A DNA stretch of 36,110 nt from an uncultured Neokomagataea sp. Lineage in GTDB: Bacteria; Pseudomonadota; Alphaproteobacteria; Acetobacterales; Acetobacteraceae. Location: contig NZ_CAMKWA010000017.1 in the NCBI RefSeq assembly GCF_946476835.1, forward strand, positions 1-36,110. Direction: 5' to 3'. The notes under the pieces are model-generated. The model did no database searches. It was given only the letters and a program-made list of their open reading frames with translations, and was not told the DNA's origin. The stretch's first letter is position 1. Each line of letters begins with the position of its first letter. This document shows positions 24,470 to 32,924 of this stretch, one piece after another. A program made the translations under genes and the position numbers.

Positions 24470-27150
24470 GCAGAACTCCTCGCCCCTAAGGGGAACGTCA
24501 TCAGAAACTCAGCACCAGAACAGTCCTTCCGATTACGCGCCTCAATAGTGCCCCCCATGGCCTCAACAAATCCGCGTGTAATAGCAAGCCCCAGCCCCGT
24601 CCCCGGCCGCGAACGGTCCGCAGACTTAAAACGGGTAAACTTCCTGAAAATAAAATCCGTATTATCCATCTCAAAACCAGTGCCTTCATCCTTCACACAC
24701 ACCAACATAGCCTCAGCATGTACAAAAGCTTCGACCGTCACCGTCGTACCCTCAGGCGTATATTTTCCTGCATTATCCAAAATATTAAACAGCGCTTGTT
24801 CAAACAACACATCATCCAGCGCCAGCATGGGTAATTCCGGCGCAATGACCATTTCAACCTTATGCCTCTGCAGAAGAGCAGAAGCCCTCGACAAAGCACT
24901 GGCGACCACCTCAGCAATATCGACCGGCTCCGCTCTCGGGCGCAAAGCCCCAGATTCCAAGCGTGTCATGTCCAAAAGATTGGCCACAAAACGATTCAAG
25001 CGCTCCGCTTCATCGCGTATCGTCGCCAATAAATCGCTCTTAGCACTCTGATCCAACATATCCCCATAGCTCTCCAAACTCGATGCCGAGCCCAGAATTG
25101 ACGCGAGAGGCGTACGCAAATCATGCGATATAGACGTCAACAGCGCAGAGCGTAATTTATCTGTTTCTGCAGCAATACGCGCCTGATCCAATTCATGCGC
25201 CAGAACAATGCGTTCTATGGCCGAAGCAGCCTGCTCCACCAAAGCATCTAACAAGCGTTGCTGGTCGGCATCAAGAATAAGCCCAGCCCGCTCTGTGTCC
25301 AAGCCGATTACGCCAACCGTCCCCCTCCCCGTTCGGAGAGGCAGAAACAACCAAGAAACACCCGGTAAATTATCAGACCCACGGCCTGCAATTTTATTAT
25401 GCTTCCAAGCCCATGATGCCGCCGCCCAATCATCAGCCTCCACGACCTTGCCATCATTATACGAGGTTTTGACGGTCAGAATGCCGTCCTCAGGCAAAAG
25501 CATGATCACCCTACAATCCAACATCGTAGCGATCTGATGACTAACAGACCACACCAAGTCATCTAATGTCGTAAGCCCTGTAATCATACGGCTAAAATCA
25601 TATAATGACTGTGTAATTTCAGCCCTATGACGCGCCACAACTGCCTGATTTCGTACCCGTGCCCCCAGATTACTGGCAATGACAGAAGTTGCAAAAAAGA
25701 AGAATAACGCCACCACATTATCAGGCGCAGCAATCGTAAATGTGTAGAGCGGTGGCAAAAAGAAGAAATTAAAACACAGCATCCCCAAAAATGATGCCCA
25801 TAATGAGGGCCAAAGCCCATAGGCGACAGCCACGCCCAAAATTGCCGTCAAAAATGCCAGAGAAACATTGTTAACATCAAAACCAACGCGCAATAAAAGC
25901 GCTACAATAAGTGCCCCGAACACCATACCAGAGCCCGCAACATACGGCCCAAAATGTAACGTCTTCGCCGTTAAAGCCGCACCTGTCGGTGTATCATCAG
26001 CAGAGCGCGGCACAACATGAAGAGGGAAACCGTCAGCACACTGGATAAGGCGTTCCGTCGTTGAGCGCCCAAACAACTGGCGAAACTGGCCATACCAACC
26101 TCGCCCGGCAGGATGGGCAGCAACGATCTGCGTCACGTTCTGCGCCCGTGCATACGCCACAGCATCAAGCGCCACGTCTTGCCCCGGTATCGTCACGGTC
26201 TCAGCACCAAGCGACTGAGCTAGATGCATTTGCGCAGCCATGCGCGCACGGGTCGCATCCGTCAAATCACGGTTGGTCTCAACATGCAAAACAATCCACG
26301 GTGCATGCAAACGATCTGCCAGCCGCTTGCCATAACGCAACAGACTGGCATCCCCATCTTGTACAGTTAGGCACACCATAATGCGCTCTCCCGCCGCCCA
26401 CGGCCCTGCAATCGCATTAGCCTTCATGTGGTCGAGAAGCTGTGCATCCACCTGCTGTGCCGTTTGCCTCAACGCTAATTCGCGCAGGGCCGTCAAATTG
26501 CCCGGCGAAAAATAATGCAACATCGCCCGGCCAGCCGTATGCTCGGCATAAATTTTGCCATCACGCATACGCTGCAAAAGGTCATTCGGCGTCAGGTCGA
26601 TCAATTCAATCTCATCTGCACGCTCGATAATACTATCGGGAACCGTCTCCCTCACACGAACACGCGTGATAGACGCTATAATGTCATTCAGACTTTCAAG
26701 ATGCTGTACATTCACCGTCGTCAAGACATCAATGCCCGCAGCAAGCAACTCTCGCACATCCATCCAACGCTTCGGATGACGAGAGCCCGGCACATTCGTA
26801 TGCGCCAGTTCGTCGACCAAAACCACAGCCGGAGCCCGTACAAGAAGGGCATCCAAATCCATTTCACTCAGGTCACGGCCACGATAATGCGTCCGTTGGA
26901 GCGGCACTAACGTCAACCCCTCCACCAACGCTGCGGTCTCAACGCGCCCATGCGTTTCCACCACACCGATCACAACATCCACACCATCCCGCGCAAGCTG
27001 CTGCGCTGTCGTTAACATCTCAAACGTCTTGCCAACCCCGGGAGCCGCGCCAAGAAAAATCTTGAGCTTCCCCCGGCTCTCCCCTTCCCCCTCAGCAGAG
27101 GCCAGGCGTAAAAGGGCATCAGGGTCAGGGCGAGTGGACGATAAATTCAT
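24466..27150 (-). CDS. kdpD: Sensor histidine kinase KdpD
   Basis: An 894-residue inner-membrane kinase, the same length as E. coli KdpD. Order: N-terminal KdpD domain with Walker A GAAPGVGKT (34-42) and Walker B VVLVDELAHTN (109-119); universal-stress-like domain (about 252-380); four membrane helices (about 400-495); a GAF domain (about 525-645); phospho-acceptor H676 in TSISHDLRTPLASI; and an ATPase domain with NILDNAGKYTP and GTGLGLAI. It senses potassium limitation and phosphorylates KdpE. The start codon overlaps the kdpC stop by four bases, and its own stop overlaps the kdpE start. Transcription of kdpDE with kdpFABC as one run is implied by these overlaps. Confidence 0.96.
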   Translation of the reverse strand: MNLSSTRPDPDALLRLASAEGEGESRGKLKIFLGAAPGVGKTFEMLTTAQQLARDGVDVVIGVVETHGRVETAALVEGLTLVPLQRTHYRGRDLSEMDLDALLVRAPAVVLVDELAHTNVPGSRHPKRWMDVRELLAAGIDVLTTVNVQHLESLNDIIASITRVRVRETVPDSIIERADEIELIDLTPNDLLQRMRDGKIYAEHTAGRAMLHYFSPGNLTALRELALRQTAQQVDAQLLDHMKANAIAGPWAAGERIMVCLTVQDGDASLLRYGKRLADRLHAPWIVLHVETNRDLTDATRARMAAQMHLAQSLGAETVTIPGQDVALDAVAYARAQNVTQIVAAHPAGRGWYGQFRQLFGRSTTERLIQCADGFPLHVVPRSADDTPTGAALTAKTLHFGPYVAGSGMVFGALIVALLLRVGFDVNNVSLAFLTAILGVAVAYGLWPSLWASFLGMLCFNFFFLPPLYTFTIAAPDNVVALFFFFATSVIASNLGARVRNQAVVARHRAEITQSLYDFSRMITGLTTLDDLVWSVSHQIATMLDCRVIMLLPEDGILTVKTSYNDGKVVEADDWAAASWAWKHNKIAGRGSDNLPGVSWLFLPLRTGRGTVGVIGLDTERAGLILDADQQRLLDALVEQAASAIERIVLAHELDQARIAAETDKLRSALLTSISHDLRTPLASILGSASSLESYGDMLDQSAKSDLLATIRDEAERLNRFVANLLDMTRLESGALRPRAEPVDIAEVVASALSRASALLQRHKVEMVIAPELPMLALDDVLFEQALFNILDNAGKYTPEGTTVTVEAFVHAEAMLVCVKDEGTGFEMDNTDFIFRKFTRFKSADRSRPGTGLGLAITRGFVEAMGGTIEARNRKDCSGAEFLMTFPLGARSSA

Positions 27151-27773
27151 CGGCTACGCAGTGCGTCTAACGCAACATTCAATTGCAGCACATTCACATG
27201 AGCCTCCCCCAACCAACCCAGCCATGGGTGAACCGTCATACGTTCGACCAATTGCGTCAGAGACGCCTCTGCAATACCCCGTTCATGCGCAATACGCTTC
27301 ACCTGGAAAAATGCCGCCTGAGGAGAAATATCCGGGTCCAAACCACTCGCTGACGTCATCACCAAGTCCATCGGCACAGACATCCCCGCAGCAATCGCCG
27401 CAGGGTTTTCGTCTTTCACCTGTTTCACCGTCGCTTGAACACGCTCGAACAACGCTTTTGACGTCGGCCCCGCATTGGACCCTACCGACGCGGCGGCATT
27501 ATAAGGCACGGCAGTCGTCTTGGAAGCATCAGACGGATCTGGCCCCATCGTTGCCGATGGGCGACCATGGAAATAGCGCGCCTGTGTAAAATTCTGCCCA
27601 ATCAGCTCTGAACCAAAAGCCTGCTCATGATGATACATCACACTCCCATTCGCCTGATGAGGGAAGAGCATATGCGCCGCTCCCGTCATCGCAAACGGGT
27701 ACGCGAGCCCAGTCAAAACTGACAGTATCACAAAGAGCGTTAACGCAGGGCGTATCTGTTGAAGATGTGTCAT
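27147..27773 (-). CDS. kdpC: Potassium-transporting ATPase subunit KdpC
   Basis: A 208-residue subunit with one N-terminal membrane helix (about 9-31, TLFVILSVLTGLAYPFAMTG) and a periplasmic domain containing GSELIGQNFTQARYFHGRPSA and DLVMTSASGLDPDISPQAA, both family hallmarks. It stabilises the KdpFABC complex and affects K+ affinity. The frame extends eight codons further, but the ATG at 27773 has GAGGAGG six bases upstream and avoids overlapping kdpB, so it is the likely start. The 3' end overlaps kdpD by four bases. Confidence 0.95.
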   Translation of the reverse strand: MTHLQQIRPALTLFVILSVLTGLAYPFAMTGAAHMLFPHQANGSVMYHHEQAFGSELIGQNFTQARYFHGRPSATMGPDPSDASKTTAVPYNAAASVGSNAGPTSKALFERVQATVKQVKDENPAAIAAGMSVPMDLVMTSASGLDPDISPQAAFFQVKRIAHERGIAEASLTQLVERMTVHPWLGWLGEAHVNVLQLNVALDALRSR

Positions 27774-27783
27774 AGTGGCCTCC

Positions 27784-29892
27784 TCAGGCCAGACCAAGGC
27801 TCGTAACGAGCATGTCTATCAATTTGATACCCACGAATGGGACAACCAAGCCACCAACCCCATAGATGAGCAGATTGCGCTTCAAAAGTGCAGCGGCACC
27901 GACTGGGCGATAGCGTACACCTTTCAAAGAAAGCGGAATAAGAGCAATGATAATCAGCGCATTAAAGATAATGGCTGACAGAACAGCACTTTCCGGCGTC
28001 GCCAGGTGCATAATATTTAATGATGATAACGCAGGATAAAACCCGACGAACATCGCAGGAATAATCGCAAAATATTTCGCCACGTCGTTCGCAATTGAAA
28101 AAGTCGTCAGTGCCCCACGCGTCATGAGCAACTGTTTACCGATCCCGACAATCTCAATTAGCTTGGTCGGATCACTATCAAGATCCACCATGTTTCCCGC
28201 CTCACGCGCGGCAACGGTCCCCGTATTCATGGCGACGCCGACATCCGCTTGCGCTAGGGCTGGCGCATCATTCGTGCCATCGCCACACATCGCAACCAGC
28301 TTGCCGTCCGCTTGCTCTTGGCGAATTAACGCCAGCTTCGCTTCCGGTGTCGCTTGAGCGAGAAAGTCATCAACCCCACTTTCCGCCGCAATCGCTGCCG
28401 CCGTTAAAGGGTTATCACCCGTAATCATGACCGTACGGATACCCATACGCCGCAGTTCTGAGAAACGCTCGCGAATACCGCCTTTCACAACATCCTTGAG
28501 GTAGACTACTCCAAGCAAACGCTCGTTATCAGCAACAGCCAAAGGTGTGCCACCTTGACGAGCAACGCCTTCCGCAATGCTCCGTACCTGTTCTGCCGTT
28601 TTTGTGTCCTGCCCCAAATGAGCAATCACACTCTCAACAGCACCTTTGCGAATTTGCCGTTCACCAATATTCACACCACTCATACGCGTTTGTGCGGTGA
28701 ACGGTACAAAATGCGCATCTAAGGCGTTCATGTCTCGCGCACGAAAATCAAACTTCGTTTTGGCAAGAACAACAATAGAACGACCTTCCGGCGTTTCATC
28801 CGCCAAAGAGGCCAACTGCGCCGCATCGGCCAACTCATGCATTGTGACGCCAGGGACCGGCATAAAAGCATCCGCTTGTCGGTCACCAATCGTGATCGTA
28901 CCCGTCTTATCAAGCAGCAAAGTGTCAACATCGCCCGCAGCTTCAACGGCACGGCCAGACATCGCGAGCACATTGAAGCGGATCAGACGATCCATACCCG
29001 CAATACCAATAGCCGACAGCAACGCACCAATTGTTGTCGGAATCAACGTTACGAAAAGAGCCACCAAGATCAGAACCGAAATCTGCCCACCAGCATAATG
29101 CACAAAGCTCGGAATAGTCGCGACGGCAAAGATAAAGATCAGCGTCATCCCTGCCAAAAGAATGGTCAGAGCAATCTCATTAGGTGTTTTTTGACGTTGC
29201 GCCCCTTCAACCAAAGAAATCATGCGGTCAAGAAAGGTTGACCCTTGAGCCGCAGAAATCCGTACGATCACCCAGTCCGACAGGACACGCGTGCCACCGG
29301 TCACCGCAGAACGATCACCACCACTTTCACGAATAACAGGCGCCGACTCACCCGTAATGGCGGATTCATCAACGGACGCAATCCCGTCAATCACTTCACC
29401 ATCACTGGGAACGAAATCACCGGCTTGAACGAGAACAACATCTCCCACGACTAACTGTGGCGCAGGCACTTCTTCATACAAACCAAGCGGCGTATAACGC
29501 CCAGCGTCATCCGCCAAAAGCCGCTTTCCACGCGTCTCCGTGCGCGTTCGACGCAAACTATCCGCTTGCGCCTTACCACGCCCCTCAGCAACCGCCTCTG
29601 CGAAATTTGCAAAAAGAAGCGTAAACCAAAGCCACAGATTAATTTGGATAGCAAACCCGAGATGGGGCGCCCCCATAATCATGTCACGTGCCAGCAACAC
29701 TGTCGTGAGGACCGTAACAACCTCGACAACAAACATCACCGGGTTGCGCCACATAATACGCGGATCAAGCTTACGGAAACTTTCTCCAATAGCTGGGAGA
29801 AGCAACTCTCCCCGGAGCAAACCCGAAGCCTCATGACGCGAAGAATTCTGCGTACTGTGAGACGTAGGAGAAGGCATTGAATTGGATGTCAT
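27784..29892 (-). CDS. kdpB: Potassium-transporting P-type ATPase subunit KdpB
   Basis: A 702-residue P-type ATPase, the energy-coupling subunit of KdpFABC in the inner membrane. The actuator motif TGES is at 180-183, the phosphorylated aspartate is D328 in [12 protein letters not shown], and the hinge motif [20 protein letters not shown] is intact. Length is slightly above E. coli KdpB because of an N-terminal extension of about 20 residues rich in Ser and His. It is 14 bases downstream of kdpA. The TGES serine, which is inhibitory when phosphorylated in E. coli, is conserved, so the same shut-off at high K+ is possible. Confidence 0.97.
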   Translation of the reverse strand: MTSNSMPSPTSHSTQNSSRHEASGLLRGELLLPAIGESFRKLDPRIMWRNPVMFVVEVVTVLTTVLLARDMIMGAPHLGFAIQINLWLWFTLLFANFAEAVAEGRGKAQADSLRRTRTETRGKRLLADDAGRYTPLGLYEEVPAPQLVVGDVVLVQAGDFVPSDGEVIDGIASVDESAITGESAPVIRESGGDRSAVTGGTRVLSDWVIVRISAAQGSTFLDRMISLVEGAQRQKTPNEIALTILLAGMTLIFIFAVATIPSFVHYAGGQISVLILVALFVTLIPTTIGALLSAIGIAGMDRLIRFNVLAMSGRAVEAAGDVDTLLLDKTGTITIGDRQADAFMPVPGVTMHELADAAQLASLADETPEGRSIVVLAKTKFDFRARDMNALDAHFVPFTAQTRMSGVNIGERQIRKGAVESVIAHLGQDTKTAEQVRSIAEGVARQGGTPLAVADNERLLGVVYLKDVVKGGIRERFSELRRMGIRTVMITGDNPLTAAAIAAESGVDDFLAQATPEAKLALIRQEQADGKLVAMCGDGTNDAPALAQADVGVAMNTGTVAAREAGNMVDLDSDPTKLIEIVGIGKQLLMTRGALTTFSIANDVAKYFAIIPAMFVGFYPALSSLNIMHLATPESAVLSAIIFNALIIIALIPLSLKGVRYRPVGAAALLKRNLLIYGVGGLVVPFVGIKLIDMLVTSLGLA

Positions 29893-29906
29893 GAACGATA
29901 CGCCTC

Positions 29907-31613
29907 TTAAAACAGCGTGCCGCGTAGCATCTCAAGATGCTCTACGATCGGCCCAAGCGCGAGTGCAGGAAGAAAAGTAAGGCCGCCAACAATAAGAATC
30001 ACACCGATCACCAGTCCGATGAACAGGCCATTATCTGTTGGGAACGTACCGGACGTTGGGGGCGCCATTTTTTTAGCCGCCATAGAACCCGCAATCGCCA
30101 AAACAGGAATAATGACGAAGAAACGACCGATCATCATGCCAATGCCAAGCGTCAGGTTCCAAAACGAATTCGCCGTTAACCCCGAAAAAGCGCTTCCGTT
30201 ATTCGCCGCTGCTGACGTGTAAGCGTAAAGTGCTTCCGTAAAGCCATGAGGCCCTGTCGCCGAAAGCGCCGAAAGACCTGACGGCACAACCACCGCAAGC
30301 GCCGTAAAGCCCAACATAACCAAAGGCAGACACAATACTGCCAGCATGGTCATCTTGATCTCACGTGCTTCAATCTTCTTGCCCAAATATTCGGGCGTAC
30401 GGCCAACCATTAAGCCGGCCATGAAAACCGCAATAATGGCAAAGAGCAAAAAGCCGTAAAGACCAGAGCCCACACCACCGAAAATGACTTCACCCAACAT
30501 CATATTGATCAGCGGAATCATGCCACCCAATGGCAAAAAGCTTTCATGCATCGCGTTCACAGCACCGCATGACGCGTCCGTCGTCACGGCCGCAAAGAGT
30601 GCTGACCCAACGGCACCAAATCGCGTTTCTTTACCTTCTAGATTGCCTAGTGTTGGGTCGATCCCCAAAGATGCAAAAATTGGATTTGCATGCGCTTCAG
30701 ACCAGTAAAGAACCCCCGTGCCAACGACAAAAAGCGCTGCCATCGCCGCAAAGATTGCCCAACCTTGCCGTTCTTTTCCGACCATACGGCCGAACATATT
30801 CGTTAGCCCTGCTCCCAATGCGAAAATACAGAGCATCTGCACAAAGTTTGTGAGCGCATTAGGGTTTTCAAATGGATGCGCGGAGTTGGTGTTGAAAAAT
30901 CCACCACCATTCGTGCCGAGCATTTTTATCGCTTCTTGAGACGCTACCGGCCCTAAAGCAATCGTTTGATGCGCGCCTTCCACCGTTAGAACAGACACAG
31001 CCCCTTTGAACGTCTGAGGAACACCCTCCGCAACGAAAAAGACTGTCAACACAACACATGCTGGCAACAAAACGTATAAGGTGACACGCACCAAATCGGC
31101 CCAAAAATTGCCGATCGTTGCCGTCGTACGTCGTGCAAACCCTCGAATAACAGCGGCTGCAATTGCAATCCCGGCGGCAGCAGAAACAAAATTCTGCGCT
31201 GTAAACGCCAGCATCTGGCTCAGATGACTCATCGTCGTCTCGCCGCTGTAGCTTTGCCAGTTCGTATTTGTCAAAAAGCTGATGGCTGTATTATAGGCCA
31301 AATCCGGAGAAATACCTGCCATGCCATTCGGGTTAAGCGGCAAATACCCTTGAAGCCTCAAAAGAGAATATACCCCAAGGAAACAGGCAATTTTAAAGAA
31401 TATGACCGCAAAAGCATATTGCGACCAAGATTGCTCTGTCTGCGCCTTAATACCGGCAAGGCGATAGATCCCACGTTCCACTGGCCCCAAAATTTTGGCC
31501 AGAAAATGCTTCTCTCCTTCGAGAACACGCTTTAAAAATCCGCCTAATGGTCTCGTCATCGCGATCACGCAGATGAGGAAGACCAAGATGGTTACCCATC
31601 CAAGGGTCGTCAT
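29907..31613 (-). CDS. kdpA: Potassium-transporting ATPase channel subunit KdpA
   Basis: A 568-residue polytopic membrane protein, the K+-selective channel-like subunit. The selectivity-filter segments are visible as TNTNWQ (115-120), [12 protein letters not shown] (from 233), [16 protein letters not shown] (from 344) and [10 protein letters not shown] (467-476). The third filter has Asp where E. coli has Ala (TTDAS versus TTAAS), a common variant outside enterics as far as I recall. The start codon lies two bases after the kdpF stop, so the two are translationally coupled. Confidence 0.97.
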   Translation of the reverse strand: MTTLGWVTILVFLICVIAMTRPLGGFLKRVLEGEKHFLAKILGPVERGIYRLAGIKAQTEQSWSQYAFAVIFFKIACFLGVYSLLRLQGYLPLNPNGMAGISPDLAYNTAISFLTNTNWQSYSGETTMSHLSQMLAFTAQNFVSAAAGIAIAAAVIRGFARRTTATIGNFWADLVRVTLYVLLPACVVLTVFFVAEGVPQTFKGAVSVLTVEGAHQTIALGPVASQEAIKMLGTNGGGFFNTNSAHPFENPNALTNFVQMLCIFALGAGLTNMFGRMVGKERQGWAIFAAMAALFVVGTGVLYWSEAHANPIFASLGIDPTLGNLEGKETRFGAVGSALFAAVTTDASCGAVNAMHESFLPLGGMIPLINMMLGEVIFGGVGSGLYGFLLFAIIAVFMAGLMVGRTPEYLGKKIEAREIKMTMLAVLCLPLVMLGFTALAVVVPSGLSALSATGPHGFTEALYAYTSAAANNGSAFSGLTANSFWNLTLGIGMMIGRFFVIIPVLAIAGSMAAKKMAPPTSGTFPTDNGLFIGLVIGVILIVGGLTFLPALALGPIVEHLEMLRGTLF

Positions 31614-31615
31614 CG

Positions 31616-31705
31616 TTAGAATTTTTCCGGACTTAGAAGAACAGCCATGACGTACGCCAAAAGACCAAACGTCACGGCACTGGCCAAAATGAGTTCAAAA
31701 CTCAT
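31616..31705 (-). CDS. kdpF: Potassium-transporting ATPase small subunit KdpF
   Basis: A 29-residue single-span membrane peptide ([18 protein letters not shown], ending LLSPEKF). The C-terminal L-x-x-PE-x-F pattern is the standard KdpF ending. It packs against KdpA/KdpB and stabilises the complex. GAGG lies about eight bases upstream of the ATG. It starts two bases after the stop of a still smaller leader gene and ends two bases before kdpA. Confidence 0.92.
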   Translation of the reverse strand: MSFELILASAVTFGLLAYVMAVLLSPEKF

Positions 31706-31707
31706 GA

Positions 31708-31791
31708 TCAAGCCCTCGTACAAACAGAGATGTAGCCGACGCACACGCCAAAGCCGAACAATCCCAGTGCGAGGTAAAAGATATCTTGCAC
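31708..31791 (-). CDS. 27-residue membrane peptide gene at the head of the kdp operon
   Basis: A GTG start with a strong GGGGAG site nine bases upstream opens MQDIFYLALGLFGFGVCVGY, followed by a short polar tail ending CTRA. One hydrophobic helix of about 18 residues is predicted. The stop is two bases before the kdpF ATG, the same tight spacing as kdpF-kdpA. From memory, similar unnamed peptides precede kdpF in other proteobacteria, so this is probably a real conserved micropeptide. It may be a KdpFABC accessory or serve translational coupling. Confidence 0.65.
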   Translation of the reverse strand: MQDIFYLALGLFGFGVCVGYISVCTRA

Positions 31792-31874
31792 GCAAAAATA
31801 CTCCCCTTAATGCGTGCAAAACTTATCGAGCTGAACAGCATAGGAATGACAGAGAAGAGCGGCATCATTTTTAT

Positions 31875-31896
31875 AGGAAAGTCATAGGAAATTCAT
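31875..31896 (-). promoter_or_regulatory. Paired 11-bp direct repeats, candidate KdpE operator
   Basis: AGGAAAGTCAT (31875-31885) and AGGAAATTCAT (31886-31896) are head-to-tail copies with one mismatch and exactly one-turn spacing. This is the usual geometry for an OmpR-family dimer. They lie about 85 bases upstream of the leader peptide gene, flanked by A/T tracts, where KdpE would activate the kdp promoter. Confidence 0.6.
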
Positions 31897-31937
31897 AAAA
31901 ATATTTTTTTCAATCACTTGCTCTTGTTCAATAGACA

Positions 31938-32756
31938 GGCCTGTTGCAAATTTTTAGTTGAGCTGCAAATCCCCATGCAGGCTACTATTTAGAGGCAGTA
32001 AACCCCGAATTACCTTTCAGATCAGAGGCACCTCTCCCATGATACCCTCCTGGAACTGAAAGAATTTGGCCTGCCCTTTTTTCAAGGCCCGCATGACCCC
32101 AAAATCCTTGATCGTCGCGTAGGCCGTTTTCACCCACGCACCTGCTTGATGAGTTGCTTGAGCATTCCGTGATCGGCCACAATCACATTGTTCAAATACT
32201 TCACCTGACGATCTTTCACGGTTTTAGGCAGCTTACCCACCTTCTTAAGTTCGCTGATCGCAACGCCATAGGGTAGGGCCTTATCCGTGTTAATCGTCTC
32301 GGGCTTCCCCTAGCCTCTCAGCCTCTTCACGGCTTTGCCCAAACAACGTTTGGCCACTTTGGTAGTCCGGGTCAAAGACAGGTAAAAATCAAGCGTATCA
32401 TCGCCTTTATCGACGGCCCCTATACAGAGAGGCCCATTTTTCTTTGACCTCATGTAGGTCTCACTAACGCGCCAACTGTGCTTGAAAGGTGGGCTCTTCC
32501 AACACCAGCGTAAACGCTTCTCCATCTCAGGCGCATAACGCTGAACCCAGCGGAAAGCGTTGAATGATCGACACTCACGCCACGCTCGGCCAACATGGTT
32601 TCAAGGTCACGATAGCTGATCCCATAACGGCAATACCAGCGTATTGCCCACAGGATTCCTTCTCCACGAGAAGCCCCCTTGAAACCACTCATCACAACCG
32701 CTCCGCCTCAAAGAGGACAACGGTTTCAGGCATCAGCCAACACTTTGCAACAGAGC
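31938..32756 (-). mobile_element. Degenerate IS6-family insertion sequence
   Basis: About 819 bp bounded by related ends. On the minus strand the element begins GGCTCTGTTGCAAAG (32756-32742), and on the plus strand the other end reads GGCCTGTTGCAAA (31938-31950), an imperfect copy. The size and the GGC-CTGTTGCAAA end are characteristic of IS6-type elements. No 8-bp target duplication is apparent in the flanks, so an end has been rearranged or has drifted. It sits directly upstream of the kdp control region. Confidence 0.75.
31990..32695 (-). pseudogene. IS6-family transposase, broken by frameshifts and stops
   Basis: Starting at 32695 the frame reads MMSGFKGASRGEGILWAIRW and RYGISYRDLETMLAERG, then shifts near 32570. 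It resumes as MEKRLRWCWKSP, SWRVSETYMR, DKGDDTLDFYLSLTRT up to a stop near 32310. It then continues as PETINTDKALPYG, VKYLNNVIVADHGMLKQLI and TAYATIKDFGVMRALKKGQA. The three catalytic regions (DDE) can be traced, but at least three lesions separate them, so it is inactive. Complete relatives are about 235-240 residues. Confidence 0.85.
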
Positions 32757-32924
32757 CCTCTGAAAAGGAGGCCAAGCTGAACTCTTCCAGTTCCAGAAGG
32801 GTATCATGGGAGAAGTGCGTCTCATCGAAAGACAATTCGTAGTTTACACCATGTAATATACGAAACAAATTTAGTCTCCGCCACCTTGACCTCATTTTGT
32901 AAAAGGGGCGCTCCATTGCATGTA

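Noticed and set aside
24548-29880. Many long plus-strand frames across the kdp genes
   Set aside because: They are antisense shadows of the well-supported kdpA-E proteins and encode low-complexity, family-less sequences.
32692-32916. 74-codon minus-strand frame ending inside the IS6 element
   Set aside because: Its C-terminal third is simply the translated IS6 end, and the rest matches nothing I know; no ribosome-binding site.
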